Source of the DNA: Streptomyces cyaneogriseus subsp. noncyanogenus
GTDB taxonomy: Bacteria; Actinomycetota; Actinomycetes; Streptomycetales; Streptomycetaceae
Direction of reading: 5' to 3'
Assembly: GCF_000931445.1 (NCBI RefSeq)
Contig: NZ_CP010849.1
Location: 2,480,001 to 2,544,000 of the forward strand
DNA length: 64,000 bases
Every line of letters begins with the position of its first letter. Position 1 is the stretch's first letter. Below are positions 35,513-43,741 of the stretch, piece by piece. The position numbers and the translations under genes were made by a program. The notes beneath the pieces were generated by a model. That model ran no database searches, was not told where the DNA came from, and saw only the letters and a program-made list of their open reading frames with translations.

Positions 35513-36364
35513 ATGGGTGACGTACTGGCCGGATTTCATGCCACCTGGGAGTTCGAGTCCGACTCCGTGCTCATCCGTTACGAACGGGGGATACGGACAC
35601 CGAAGCTGCTGCAGGTACTGGGGGAACGCCGAATCCCCCTGCGGGCGCTCGCGGACGTCACGCTGACGCCCGGCAGGCGCGGCACCGTGGTGCTGCGCGC
35701 CGAGCCGCGCCCCGGCGCCGACCCGCTGATGGAGGCGGCGGCGGGACAGCTCAAGGAGGCGTGCGACCCCTACCGGCTGGTGCTGCCGGCCGAGCGGGAG
35801 ACGCTCGCCGAGTACTACGCCGACGAGCTGCGGGCGCGGCTCACCGAGGAGGGCCCGGCCGAGCGTCACCTGGTGGCCGCCCCGGAGCCGCCGCGGCAGT
35901 TCAAGGCGTACGACGGGAAGGCGTCCTTCGACGGCGCCTCGGTGTTCTTCCGCTGGTTCTGGACGGGTGCCTCGTCGGCGAAGTGGAAGGCCGGTGACCA
36001 GACCTTCGCGGTCACCGACCTGATCGGGGTGGAGTGGCGGTCCCCGGAGGTGTTCGAGGGGCATCTGCGGCTGCTGCGGCGTGACGAGGCCGCCTCGCCC
36101 GCGCAGGCCGACCAGGATCCGGCGGCCGTGGTGTTCGGGCTCGGCTACGGGCCGGTGCACGAGTCGCTGCCGTTCGCCGCCGCCGTGCTGGCGGCGGTCC
36201 GGGAGCGCGGCCCGGTGGCCGCGGTCCCGGTGGCGGCGGTCTCCCGCCGTGACCCCGCCGACATCGCCGAGCGCATCCGTCACCTCGGTGAGCTGCACCA
36301 GGCGGGGCTGGTGACGGACGAGGAGTTCTCCGCCAAGAAGGCCGAGCTGCTGGCCGAGCTGTGA
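35513..36364 (+). CDS. DUF4429 protein with C-terminal SHOCT domain
   Basis: 283 residues from ATG 35513 (MGDVLAGFHATWEFES); ATG 35504 and GTG 35492, the latter behind GGGGAGGGG, are alternative starts. Two tandem DUF4429 units: one around LIRYERGIRTPKLLQVLGER and one around VFFRWFWTGASSAKW, each a PH-like beta fold. The last 35 residues, IAERIRHLGELHQAGLVTDE then EFSAKKAELL, form a SHOCT oligomerisation domain. It is cytoplasmic; SHOCT tails usually recruit or multimerise membrane or phage-related partners. Function unknown. It converges on the aldo/keto reductase gene. Confidence 0.85.
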   Translation: MGDVLAGFHATWEFESDSVLIRYERGIRTPKLLQVLGERRIPLRALADVTLTPGRRGTVVLRAEPRPGADPLMEAAAGQLKEACDPYRLVLPAERETLAEYYADELRARLTEEGPAERHLVAAPEPPRQFKAYDGKASFDGASVFFRWFWTGASSAKWKAGDQTFAVTDLIGVEWRSPEVFEGHLRLLRRDEAASPAQADQDPAAVVFGLGYGPVHESLPFAAAVLAAVRERGPVAAVPVAAVSRRDPADIAERIRHLGELHQAGLVTDEEFSAKKAELLAEL

Positions 36365-36412
36365 GCGCCCGGCCCCGGCCGCGCCCCCGCCCGGCGCGCC
36401 GGAGGGGTCAGC

Positions 36413-37429
36413 TCACTCCCGCCCCGCCGAGGTGAAGGCCATGTCCGCGTACCGGTCCCCGGCCACCTGGCCGGCGATCGGCTCCAACAGCGCGAGCTGA
36501 TCCTCCGTCAGGACGATGCGCGTGGCCGCCGCGTTCTCCGCCACCCGCTCCGGCTTGCGGGTGCCCGGGATCGGCACCACCGGCAGGCCGTGCACCGCCG
36601 CCCGCTGCTGCGCCCAGGCCAGCGCTATCTGCCCGAGGGTGGCGCCGTGGGCCTCGGCCACGGTGCGCACCGGCTCCAGCAGCGCCGCGTTGGCGGCGGC
36701 GTTGCCACCGGTGAAGCGGGGCTGCTGGCGGCGGAAGTCGCCGGCCGTCAGCTCCTTGTCGGCGTGGACGAAGGACCCGGTCAGAAAGCCCCGGCCGAGG
36801 GGCGAGTACGGCACGAGGGCCACGCCCAGTTCGCGGGCGGCCGGCACCACCTTCGCCTCGATGTCCCGGCTGAACAGCGACCACTCCGACTGCACGGCGG
36901 CGATCGGGTGCACGGCGTGCGCGGCCCGCAGCTCGTCGGCGGTGACCTCGCTGAGCCCCAGGTGCTTGACCTTGCCCTCGCGCACCAGCTCCGCCATGGT
37001 GGCGACGGTCTCCTCGATCGGGACGTTCACGTCCCGCCGGTGCATGTAGTAGAGGTCGATCACCTCGACGCCGAGGCGCTCGAGGCTGGCCTCGACGGCC
37101 TGGCGGATGTACGGCGGGTCGTTGCGGATGATCCGCCGGGTCGGGTCCTCCGGCGGGATCGACAGGGCGAACTTGGTGGCGATGACGACCTCGTCGCGGT
37201 GCGCCCGGAAGAACGGGGCCAGGAACCGCTCGTTCTCCCCCGCCCCGTAGGCGTCCGCCGTGTCGTACAGGGTGACGCCGAGGTCGAGCGCCCGCTCCAG
37301 GGTCGCCCGGGAGGTGCCGGCGTCCGCCGGTCCGTAGGCGAAGCTCATGCCCATGCAGCCCAGGCCCTGGACGCCCACCTCGGGACCGTCCGTGCCCAGC
37401 TCCACCTTGGTGATCGTGCCGTCCGTCAT
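36413..37429 (-). CDS. Aldo/keto reductase
   Basis: 338 residues from ATG 37429, overlapping the MerR stop by 4 nt (ATGA), so it is translated from the MerR transcript. NADPH-dependent reduction of aldehydes or ketones in the cytoplasm. The catalytic tetrad is readable: Asp and Tyr in LYDTADAYGAGENE, Lys in VVIATKFAL, His in DLYYMHRRD. The NADP site is VPIPGTRKPERVAENA. This AKR13/YakC-like type is often governed by an adjacent MerR regulator answering electrophiles or aldehydes. Confidence 0.93.
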   Translation of the reverse strand: MTDGTITKVELGTDGPEVGVQGLGCMGMSFAYGPADAGTSRATLERALDLGVTLYDTADAYGAGENERFLAPFFRAHRDEVVIATKFALSIPPEDPTRRIIRNDPPYIRQAVEASLERLGVEVIDLYYMHRRDVNVPIEETVATMAELVREGKVKHLGLSEVTADELRAAHAVHPIAAVQSEWSLFSRDIEAKVVPAARELGVALVPYSPLGRGFLTGSFVHADKELTAGDFRRQQPRFTGGNAAANAALLEPVRTVAEAHGATLGQIALAWAQQRAAVHGLPVVPIPGTRKPERVAENAAATRIVLTEDQLALLEPIAGQVAGDRYADMAFTSAGRE

Positions 37430-37890
37430 CGGGACCTCTCCGACGCCAGGGCCCGCCCGGCGTCCGCATAGAAATTGATCTTCCGGTCGAGCACGGCGAG
37501 TGTGCCCTGGAGTTCGGTGATCCTGGCCAGCACGTCCTCCCTGGTCGCCTTCAGCAGCGCGAAGCGCTCGGCGTAGGTGTGGTCGCCCTCGCGCACCAGT
37601 TCCGCGTACCGCACCATGTCCGCGACCGGCATCCCGGTCAGCCGCAGCTTGCCGACGAGGTCGAGCCAGTCGAGGTCGCGGTTGCGGTAGCGGCGCTGAC
37701 CGGTGTGCGACCGGTCGATGTGCGGCATCAGGCCGATCCGCTCGTACCAGCGCAGGGTGTGCGCCGTCAGGCCGGTGAGGGCGGCGACCTCACTGATCGT
37801 GTACCTGTCCTGCCCGTCCGGACGCCGGCTCCCCTGGGGCGGCCCGGCGCAGCCGCCGGCCCGGGTGGTCGTGGTCTCCGTCACCGTCAT
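37426..37890 (-). CDS. MerR-family regulator of the aldo/keto reductase operon
   Basis: 154 residues from ATG 37890; a TAGCGT -10 ends 7 nt upstream, so the message is probably leaderless. After a 28-residue flexible lead, the MerR HTH reads YTISEVAALTGLTAHTLRWY, ERIGLMPHIDRSHTGQRRY (about 30-70), followed by a dimerisation coiled coil (LLKATREDVLARITELQGTL). No Cys cluster for metal or thiol sensing is present, resembling AdhR-like regulators. First gene of a two-gene operon. It probably activates its own promoter through the dyad at 37908-37925. Confidence 0.92.
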   Translation of the reverse strand: MTVTETTTTRAGGCAGPPQGSRRPDGQDRYTISEVAALTGLTAHTLRWYERIGLMPHIDRSHTGQRRYRNRDLDWLDLVGKLRLTGMPVADMVRYAELVREGDHTYAERFALLKATREDVLARITELQGTLAVLDRKINFYADAGRALASERSR

Positions 37891-37897
37891 GGCCACC

Positions 37898-37928
37898 ACG
37901 CTAGAACCTTGGAGTGCGCTCCAAGCAA
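37898..37928 (-). promoter_or_regulatory. MerR-type promoter: 19-bp spacer with CTTGGAG-N4-CTCCAAG dyad
   Basis: On the minus strand, -35 TTGCTT (37928-37923) and -10 TAGCGT (37903-37898) are separated by 19 nt, the over-long spacing typical of MerR-activated promoters. The 18-bp dyad at 37908-37925 fills the spacer. Confidence 0.75.
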
Positions 37929-37987
37929 GGACGGGCGGCGGAAAATGGGCGGACGCGCGATGCCGGCGCTGGCTAGCGTGCGGCCCC

Positions 37988-38458
37988 ATGAGTCTCGTAC
38001 GCCGTGCCGTGCCCGGGGACGCCGGGGAAGTCCTGCGTCTGCGCCAGGTGATGATCGACTCCATGGGGGCCGCGCCCGGGTCCACCGAGTGGCAGGCGGA
38101 TTCCCTGCCGGTCCTGCGGGGGAAACTGGCCGACCCGGACGGGGACTTCGCCGCGTTCGTCGTGGACCATCCGCGGCGGCCCGGGGCGCTGGCGGCGCTC
38201 GTGGCCGGGACGCTGGAGTACCGGATCGGCCGGGCGGGCAACCCGCGCGGGCTGATCGGGTACGTCTTCAGCGTCGCGACCGACCCCGGGGCGCGGCGGC
38301 GCGGCTACGCCCGGGCCTGCATGGCGGAGCTTTTGGAGTGGTTCCGCGAGCGGGGCGCCGGGCACGTGATGCTGACCGCCTCCGCCGACGCCGAGCCGCT
38401 GTACCGGTCGCTGGGTTTCACCCGGGACTCCGACCCCTCGATGCGGCTGTACCTGTGA
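37988..38458 (+). CDS. GNAT-family N-acetyltransferase
   Basis: 156 residues from ATG 37988, the first Met that gives the GNAT start (MSLVRRAVPGDAGEVLRLRQ). TAGCGT ends 8 nt before it and no Shine-Dalgarno is present, so the mRNA is probably leaderless. The acetyl-CoA site is visible in SVATDPGARRRGYARACMAE (motif A, R/Q-x-x-G-x-G/A), and the closing strand is PLYRSLGFTRDSDPSM. Acceptor substrate is unknown. Divergent from the MerR gene, 19 bp ahead of a serine hydrolase gene that is likely cotranscribed. Confidence 0.9.
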   Translation: MSLVRRAVPGDAGEVLRLRQVMIDSMGAAPGSTEWQADSLPVLRGKLADPDGDFAAFVVDHPRRPGALAALVAGTLEYRIGRAGNPRGLIGYVFSVATDPGARRRGYARACMAELLEWFRERGAGHVMLTASADAEPLYRSLGFTRDSDPSMRLYL

Positions 38459-38477
38459 GCCGCTTAGGCTCACAGGC

Positions 38478-39317
38478 ATGTCCTTGAAGAGCCTCGCGTT
38501 GATCGAGAACTGGCCGGTTCCCGCCGCCGCGGCGGGTGCCGTACGGGCGGACGGCACGGTCCTGGGGGTGCACGGCCCGGCCGGACGGCGGTTCCCGCTG
38601 GCCTCGGTCACCAAGCCGCTCGCCGCGTACGCGGCCCTGGTCGCCTACGAGGAGGGCGCGATCGAGCTGGACGAGCCCGCCGGGCCGCCCGGCGCCACGG
38701 TCCGGCACCTGCTCGCCCACACCTCCGGTCTCGCCTTCGACGAGCACAAGGTCACCGCCCCGCCCGGGGAGCGGCGGCTGTACTCCAACGCCGGTTTCGA
38801 GCAGCTCGGCGACCACATCGCGAAGGCGACGGAGATCCCGTTCGCCGAGTACCTGCGGCAGGCGGTGCTGGAGCCGCTGGGCATGACCTCCACCACACTG
38901 GAGGGCTCCCCCGCCAAGGACGGGGTCTCCACGGTGGAGGACCTGCTGCGGTTCGCGGCCGAGGTGCAGGCGCCGCGCCTGCTGGATCCGCGCACGGTCG
39001 CCGACGCGATGACGGTGCAGTACCCGGGCACCAAGGGCGTACTGCCCGGCTACGGCCACCAGAACCCCAACGACTGGGGCCTCGGCTTCGAGATCCGCGA
39101 CGGCAAGTCCCCGCACTGGACGGGTGCGTCGTCCTCACCCCGCACGTTCGGGCATTTCGGGCAGTCCGGTACGTTCCTGTGGATCGACCCCGGCGCCGGG
39201 GCGGCCTGTGCGGCCCTCACCGACCGGGCCTTCGGCCCCTGGGCGACCGAGGCGTGGCCGGCGTTCACCGACGCGGTCCTCGCCGAACTCCGGGGCCTCT
39301 CTCAGGGGATCTCCTAG
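38478..39317 (+). CDS. Beta-lactamase-fold serine hydrolase
   Basis: 279 residues from ATG 38478. Penicillin-binding/beta-lactamase class C-like fold: nucleophile motif SVTK (PLASVTKPLAAYA), YSN (ERRLYSNAGFEQLG) and the third motif HFGQSGTFLW in place of KTG. There is no signal peptide, so it is probably a cytoplasmic esterase or amidase rather than a cell-wall enzyme. It follows the GNAT gene by 19 bp, and its stop overlaps the convergent pirin stop by 3 nt. Substrate unknown. Confidence 0.9.
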   Translation: MSLKSLALIENWPVPAAAAGAVRADGTVLGVHGPAGRRFPLASVTKPLAAYAALVAYEEGAIELDEPAGPPGATVRHLLAHTSGLAFDEHKVTAPPGERRLYSNAGFEQLGDHIAKATEIPFAEYLRQAVLEPLGMTSTTLEGSPAKDGVSTVEDLLRFAAEVQAPRLLDPRTVADAMTVQYPGTKGVLPGYGHQNPNDWGLGFEIRDGKSPHWTGASSSPRTFGHFGQSGTFLWIDPGAGAACAALTDRAFGPWATEAWPAFTDAVLAELRGLSQGIS

Positions 39318-39964
39318 GACATCTCCCACACCAGCACTTCGGCCCGCGTCACCGCCACCGCGTCCACGCCCCGGGCGTCCGTGACGCGGGCCGCGTCGCC
39401 CGCGCCCAGCTCCGTGCCGTCCAGCCGGACCGTGCCGCGCACCACGTGCACGTACACGTACGCCCCGTCCGGCACCGCCCACCGCTCCCCCTCGGCCGGC
39501 CGGCGCACGTGCAGGACCGCCCCGGCCGCGGGGACGGCGTACGGGGTGGCGTCGGCGATGCCGCGGACGACCTCGTAGGACGGCTCGCCGCCCGGCTCCC
39601 GGGGGGCCAGCCACATCTGCACGAACGTCAGGGGAGCGGCGCCGTCGTTGCGTTCGACGTGCCGCACACCGCCGGCCGCGCTGAGCCGCTGCACGTCCCC
39701 GGGGCGCACGGCCGTCTCGCGCCCGGTGCTGTCCCGGTGGGTCAGCTCCCCCTCGACCACCCACGTGACGATCTCGGTGTGGCGGTGCGGGTGCTCGTCG
39801 AAGCCGGCGCCGGGCGCCAGGCGCTCCTCGTTGCAGGCGATCAGGGCGCCGAAGCGCACGTTGGCGGGGTCGTAGTGGGGGCCGAAGGAGAAGGCGTGCC
39901 GGGTCTCGATGCCGGCTTCCCGCTCGCCTCCCGGGTAGCGCTCGTCGGCGCGGCGTACGTCCAT
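39314..39964 (-). CDS. Pirin family protein
   Basis: 216 residues from ATG 39964. Bicupin: the N-terminal cupin has the metal ligands HPHRHTEIVTWVVEGE and the later HVERN. The second cupin around DGAYVYVHVVRGTVRLDG lacks the His set, as usual for pirins. Bacterial pirins bind Fe and can act as quercetinases or modulate pyruvate dehydrogenase; which applies here is unknown. TACGGT lies 10 nt upstream of the ATG. It is divergent from fasR with only 61 bp between starts. Confidence 0.9.
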   Translation of the reverse strand: MDVRRADERYPGGEREAGIETRHAFSFGPHYDPANVRFGALIACNEERLAPGAGFDEHPHRHTEIVTWVVEGELTHRDSTGRETAVRPGDVQRLSAAGGVRHVERNDGAAPLTFVQMWLAPREPGGEPSYEVVRGIADATPYAVPAAGAVLHVRRPAEGERWAVPDGAYVYVHVVRGTVRLDGTELGAGDAARVTDARGVDAVAVTRAEVLVWEMS

Positions 39965-40025
39965 CACGGCGTCCACCGTAGACCCGGCGGCACGCCCCGC
40001 CGTCCGGATAAGGCAGTCTTGTCCC

Positions 40026-41231
40026 GTGCCCGAACCCGAAACCAGCAGGACCGAACACGCCTCGCACCCCGCCCATCCGCACGCCGCCACCCTGAAGCGG
40101 CTGGAGCGGTCCTCCGGATCCCTCGCCGCGCAGGCCATCGCGCGGATGGACGAGACGCTGCCCTGGTACCGGGCCATGCCTCCGGAGAACCGTTCCTGGA
40201 TCGGGCTGGTCGCCCAGGCGGGCATCGCCGCCTTCACCGAGTGGTTCCGGCACCCCGAGGCCCCGCAGGCCATCTCCACCGACGTCTTCGGGACCGCGCC
40301 GCGGGAGCTGACCCGGGCCATCACGCTGCGGCAGACCGTGGAGATGGTGCGGACCACGATCGAGGTCATGGAATCCGCGATCGACGAGGTCGCCGCGCCG
40401 GGAGACGAGTCGGTGCTGCGCGAGGCGCTGCTCGTGTACGCCCGCGAGATCGCCTTCGCCACCGCGCAGGTGTACGCCCAGGCCGCCGAGGCACGCGGTG
40501 CCTGGGACGCGCGACTGGAGTCCCTGGTGGTGAACGCGGTGCTGAGCGGGGAGGCCGACGAGGGCGCGGTCTCCCGGGCCGCCGCGCTGGGCTGGAACTC
40601 CCCGGAGCATGTGTGCGTGGTGCTGGGCACGGCACCCGACGGCGACTCGGAGCTGACCGTGGAGGCGATCCGGCGGGCCGCCCGGCACGCCAAGCTCCAG
40701 GTGCTGACGGGGGTGCTCGGGGACCGGCTGGTGGTCGTGGCGGGCGGCAGCGACAACCCGCTGGCGGTCGCCAAGTCGCTGATCGGGCCGTTCGCGCAGG
40801 GGCCGGTCGTCGCCGGTCCCGTCGTGCCGGACCTGCAGGCCGCGACCCGGTCCGCGCAGGCCGCGGCGGCCGGGCTCAAGGCGTGCTCGGCCTGGCAGGA
40901 CGCGCCGCGCCCGGTGCTGGCGGACGATCTGCTGCCGGAGCGCGCCATCGCCGGAGACCCGTCGGCGCGCGAGCAACTGGTGGAGGAGATCTACAGACCG
41001 CTGGAGGAGGCCGGGGCCGCGCTGCTGGAGACGCTCAGTGTCTATCTGGAGCAGGCGAGCAGTCTGGAGGGGGCCGCGCGGATGCTCTTCGTTCACCCCA
41101 ACACCGTGCGCTACCGGCTCCGACGTGTGACTGACGTCACCGGCTGGTCACCCTCCGATGTACGCTCGGCGTTCACGCTGCGGATCGCGCTGATCCTGGG
41201 GCGCCTGGCCGATGGGGATGCGCAAACCTAG
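40026..41231 (+). CDS. fasR: FasR, PucR-family activator of the fatty acid synthase operon
   Basis: 401 residues from GTG 40026 (MPEPETSRTEHASHP). The N-terminal two-thirds is the regulator domain seen in Streptomyces FasR (IARMDETLPWYRAMPPENRS, FATAQVYAQAAEARGAW), then a GGDEF-like CdaR segment, and finally the PucR-type HTH: YLEQASSLEGAARMLFVHPN, TVRYRLRRVTDVTGWSPSDV. In S. coelicolor, FasR (SCO2386) is encoded immediately before fabD and activates the fab operon, matching the order here. A CAGTCT element 6 nt before the GTG may give a leaderless mRNA. Confidence 0.93.
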   Translation: MPEPETSRTEHASHPAHPHAATLKRLERSSGSLAAQAIARMDETLPWYRAMPPENRSWIGLVAQAGIAAFTEWFRHPEAPQAISTDVFGTAPRELTRAITLRQTVEMVRTTIEVMESAIDEVAAPGDESVLREALLVYAREIAFATAQVYAQAAEARGAWDARLESLVVNAVLSGEADEGAVSRAAALGWNSPEHVCVVLGTAPDGDSELTVEAIRRAARHAKLQVLTGVLGDRLVVVAGGSDNPLAVAKSLIGPFAQGPVVAGPVVPDLQAATRSAQAAAAGLKACSAWQDAPRPVLADDLLPERAIAGDPSAREQLVEEIYRPLEEAGAALLETLSVYLEQASSLEGAARMLFVHPNTVRYRLRRVTDVTGWSPSDVRSAFTLRIALILGRLADGDAQT

Positions 41232-41233
41232 TT

Positions 41234-41254
41234 TTTTGTCGGGGCCCCACAAAA
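41234..41254. promoter_or_regulatory. TTTTGT-N9-ACAAAA dyad in the fabD promoter, candidate FasR site
   Basis: The 6-bp arms TTTTGT (41234-41239) and ACAAAA (41249-41254) flank a spacer containing GGGGCCCC. This is the most AT-rich element in the 89 bp between fasR and fabD. Position fits the known FasR-controlled promoter; the match to the published site was not checked. Confidence 0.5.
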
Positions 41255-41320
41255 CCCCTCCGTGTTCTTCGTCCCTGTCCCCACGGGCGGTTGTGCCCGT
41301 CCCCAAGAGAGAGTGTGAGA

Positions 41321-42268
41321 GTGCTCGTACTCGTCGCTCCCGGCCAGGGCGCCCAGACGCCCGGCTTCCTGACTGAATGGCTCGAACTGCCCGGCGCCGC
41401 CGACCGCGTCGCCGCCTGGTCGGACGCCATCGGACTCGACCTCGCCCACTACGGCACGAAGGCCGACGCGGAGGAGATCCGCGACACCGCCGTCGCCCAG
41501 CCGCTGCTGGTCGCCGCCGGACTCCTCTCGGCCACGGCACTCGGTGACATCACCGGGTTCGCGCCGGGCGCCGTCGCGGGCCACAGCGTCGGCGAGATCA
41601 CGGCCGCCGCCTTCGCGGGCGTCCTCGACGACACCACCGCCCTGCGTCTGGTGCGCACCCGGGGCCTGGCGATGGCCGAGGCCGCCGCGGTCATCGAGAC
41701 CGGCATGTCGGCCCTGCTCGGCGGCGACCCCGAGGTGAGCGTCGCCCACCTGGAGAAGCTCGGCCTGACCCCGGCCAACGTCAACGGCGCCGGCCAGATC
41801 GTCGCGGCCGGCACGATGGAGCAGCTCGCCGCGCTGAGCGAGGACAAGCCCGAGGGCGTCCGCAAGGTCGTCCCGCTGAAGGTCGCCGGCGCCTTCCACA
41901 CGCACCACATGGCCCCCGCCGTGGAGACGCTCTCCAAGGCCGCCGCGGAGCTCACGCCCGCGGACCCGGCGCTCCCCTACGTCTCCAACAAGGACGGCCG
42001 GACCGTCGCCACCGGCGCCGAGGTGCTCGACCGCCTGGTCGGCCAGGTCGCCAACCCGGTCCGCTGGGACCTGTGCATGGAGACCTTCAAGGAGCTCGGC
42101 GTCACCGCCCTGATCGAGGTGTGCCCCGGCGGCACGCTCACCGGGCTGGCCAAGCGGGCGCTGCCCGGCGTGAAGACGCTGGCCCTGAAGTCCCCCGCCG
42201 ACCTCGACGCGGCCCGCGAGCTCGTCGCCGCCGCGTCCGATCCTGCCGCTGCCGCGGCGGACGCCTGA
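41321..42268 (+). CDS. fabD: Malonyl-CoA:ACP transacylase
   Basis: 315 residues from GTG 41321 (VLVLVAPGQGAQ), 8 nt after AGAGAG; GTG 41315 is an alternative. Transfers malonyl from CoA to ACP for fatty acid elongation. The acyltransferase fold shows GQGAQ, the nucleophile motif GHSVGEITAA with Ser, the malonate-binding Arg in RTRGLAMAEA, the catalytic His in GAFHTHHMAPA, and the C-terminal QVANPVRWD. First gene of the fab operon; fabH follows after 13 bp. In streptomycetes FabD also serves type II polyketide synthases. Confidence 0.97.
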   Translation: MLVLVAPGQGAQTPGFLTEWLELPGAADRVAAWSDAIGLDLAHYGTKADAEEIRDTAVAQPLLVAAGLLSATALGDITGFAPGAVAGHSVGEITAAAFAGVLDDTTALRLVRTRGLAMAEAAAVIETGMSALLGGDPEVSVAHLEKLGLTPANVNGAGQIVAAGTMEQLAALSEDKPEGVRKVVPLKVAGAFHTHHMAPAVETLSKAAAELTPADPALPYVSNKDGRTVATGAEVLDRLVGQVANPVRWDLCMETFKELGVTALIEVCPGGTLTGLAKRALPGVKTLALKSPADLDAARELVAAASDPAAAAADA

Positions 42269-42281
42269 CAAGGAGCCTCCA

Positions 42282-43313
42282 TTGGCGAAGATCAAGCCCA
42301 GCAAGGGCGCCCCGTACGCGCGCATCATCGGCGTCGGCGGCTACCGCCCGACCCGGGTGGTGCCGAACGAGGTGATCCTGGAGAAGATCGACTCCTCCGA
42401 CGAGTGGATCCGCTCCCGCTCCGGCATCGAGACGCGCCACTGGGCGTCGCCGGAGGAGACCGTCGCGGCGATGTCCATCGAGGCATCGGGCAAGGCCCTG
42501 GCGGACGCCGGGATCGACGCCACGCAGATCGGCGCCGTGGTCGTCTCCACCGTGTCGCACTTCAGCCAGACCCCGGCCATCGCCACGGAGATCGCCGACA
42601 AGCTGGGCACCGACAAGGCCGCCGCCTTCGACATCTCGGCGGGCTGCGCCGGCTTCGGCTACGGCCTCACCCTGGCCAAGGGCATGATCGTCGAGGGCTC
42701 GGCGGAGTACGTCCTCGTCATCGGCGTGGAGCGGCTCTCCGACCTCACCGACCTGGAGGACCGGGCGACGGCCTTCCTCTTCGGCGACGGCGCCGGCGCG
42801 GTCGTGGTCGGCCCCTCGCAGGAGCCGGCCATCGGCCCGACCGTCTGGGGCTCGGAGGGCGACAAAGCCGAAACGATCAAGCAGACGGTGCCGTGGGACC
42901 GGTTCAGGATCGGCGACGTCTCCGAGCTGCCCCTCGACGCCGAGGGCAACGTGAAGTTTCCTGCGATCACGCAGGAGGGCCAGGCGGTCTTCCGCTGGGC
43001 CGTGTTCGAGATGGCGAAGGTCGCCCAGCAGGCGCTGGACGCGGCCGGAATCAGCCCGGACGACCTGGACGTCTTCATCCCGCACCAGGCCAATGTGCGG
43101 ATCATCGACTCGATGGTGAAGACACTCAAGCTGCCGGAGCACGTCACGGTCGCCCGTGACATCCGCACCACCGGCAACACCTCGGCCGCCTCGATCCCGC
43201 TCGCGATGGAGCGGCTCCTGGCGACCGGCGAGGCGAAGAGCGGCGACACCGCGCTCGTCATCGGCTTCGGGGCGGGTCTCGTCTACGCCGCGACGGTCGT
43301 TACCCTCCCCTAG
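42282..43313 (+). CDS. fabH: 3-oxoacyl-ACP synthase III
   Basis: 343 residues from TTG 42282 with AAGGAG 6 nt upstream. Condenses acyl-CoA starters (in streptomycetes also branched ones) with malonyl-ACP. The catalytic triad is intact: Cys in FDISAGCAGFGYGL, His in FIPHQANVRI, Asn in RTTGNTSAASIP. The start of the thiolase fold, ARIIGVGGYRPTRVVPNEV, is typical, as is the length. It lies 13 bp after fabD. A 99-bp gap with a perfect hairpin separates it from acpP. Confidence 0.97.
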   Translation: MAKIKPSKGAPYARIIGVGGYRPTRVVPNEVILEKIDSSDEWIRSRSGIETRHWASPEETVAAMSIEASGKALADAGIDATQIGAVVVSTVSHFSQTPAIATEIADKLGTDKAAAFDISAGCAGFGYGLTLAKGMIVEGSAEYVLVIGVERLSDLTDLEDRATAFLFGDGAGAVVVGPSQEPAIGPTVWGSEGDKAETIKQTVPWDRFRIGDVSELPLDAEGNVKFPAITQEGQAVFRWAVFEMAKVAQQALDAAGISPDDLDVFIPHQANVRIIDSMVKTLKLPEHVTVARDIRTTGNTSAASIPLAMERLLATGEAKSGDTALVIGFGAGLVYAATVVTLP

Positions 43314-43319
43314 GCACTT

Positions 43320-43346
43320 CCGTACCGGATCGAGCGTCCGGTACGG
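43320..43346 (+). promoter_or_regulatory. Hairpin in the fabH-acpP gap
   Basis: CCGTACCGGA (43320-43329) and TCCGGTACGG (43337-43346) form a perfect 10-bp stem with a 7-nt loop, 6 nt after the fabH stop and 67 nt before acpP. It could mark an RNA processing or partial termination point that lets acpP and fabF be expressed at a different level. Confidence 0.6.
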
Positions 43347-43412
43347 GCAAACGCCCCCTGCCGCCCACGCGGCGGGCGCCACAACCTCTGAACACAACGA
43401 AGGAGCGCCACC

Positions 43413-43661
43413 ATGGCCGCCACTCAGGAAGAGATCGTCGCCGGTCTCGCGGAGATCGTGAACGAGATCGCCGGCATCCCGGTTGAGGACGTCCAGCTGG
43501 ACAAGTCCTTCACCGACGACCTGGACGTCGACTCGCTGTCCATGGTCGAGGTCGTCGTCGCCGCCGAAGAGCGCTTCGACGTCAAGATCCCGGACGAGGA
43601 CGTCAAGAACCTCAAGACGGTCGGCGACGCGACCGACTACATCCTCAAGCACCAGGCCTGA
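43413..43661 (+). CDS. acpP: Acyl carrier protein of fatty acid synthesis
   Basis: 82 residues from ATG 43413 (GAAGGAG upstream). Four-helix acidic carrier with the phosphopantetheine attachment Ser in DLDVDSLSMVEVVVAAEERF, and the acidic helix II and IPDEDVKNLKTVGDATDYIL as in FAS ACPs. It carries the growing acyl chain between FabD, FabH, FabF and the reductases encoded elsewhere. It sits between fabH and fabF as in S. coelicolor. Codons are strongly biased to preferred ones, consistent with high expression. Confidence 0.97.
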   Translation: MAATQEEIVAGLAEIVNEIAGIPVEDVQLDKSFTDDLDVDSLSMVEVVVAAEERFDVKIPDEDVKNLKTVGDATDYILKHQA

Positions 43662-43741
43662 GCCTGCCTGGGCCGGTGCCCCGGCCCCGCCACCCGGCGG
43701 TGGCGCCGCTGATCCTCGTCAACGTTGGAGAAAGAATTCCC

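Noticed and set aside
40635..41096. Minus-strand frames over fasR as extensions of the pirin gene
   Set aside because: They have no RBS and non-protein-like composition; pirin starts at 39964 by family alignment and promoter position.
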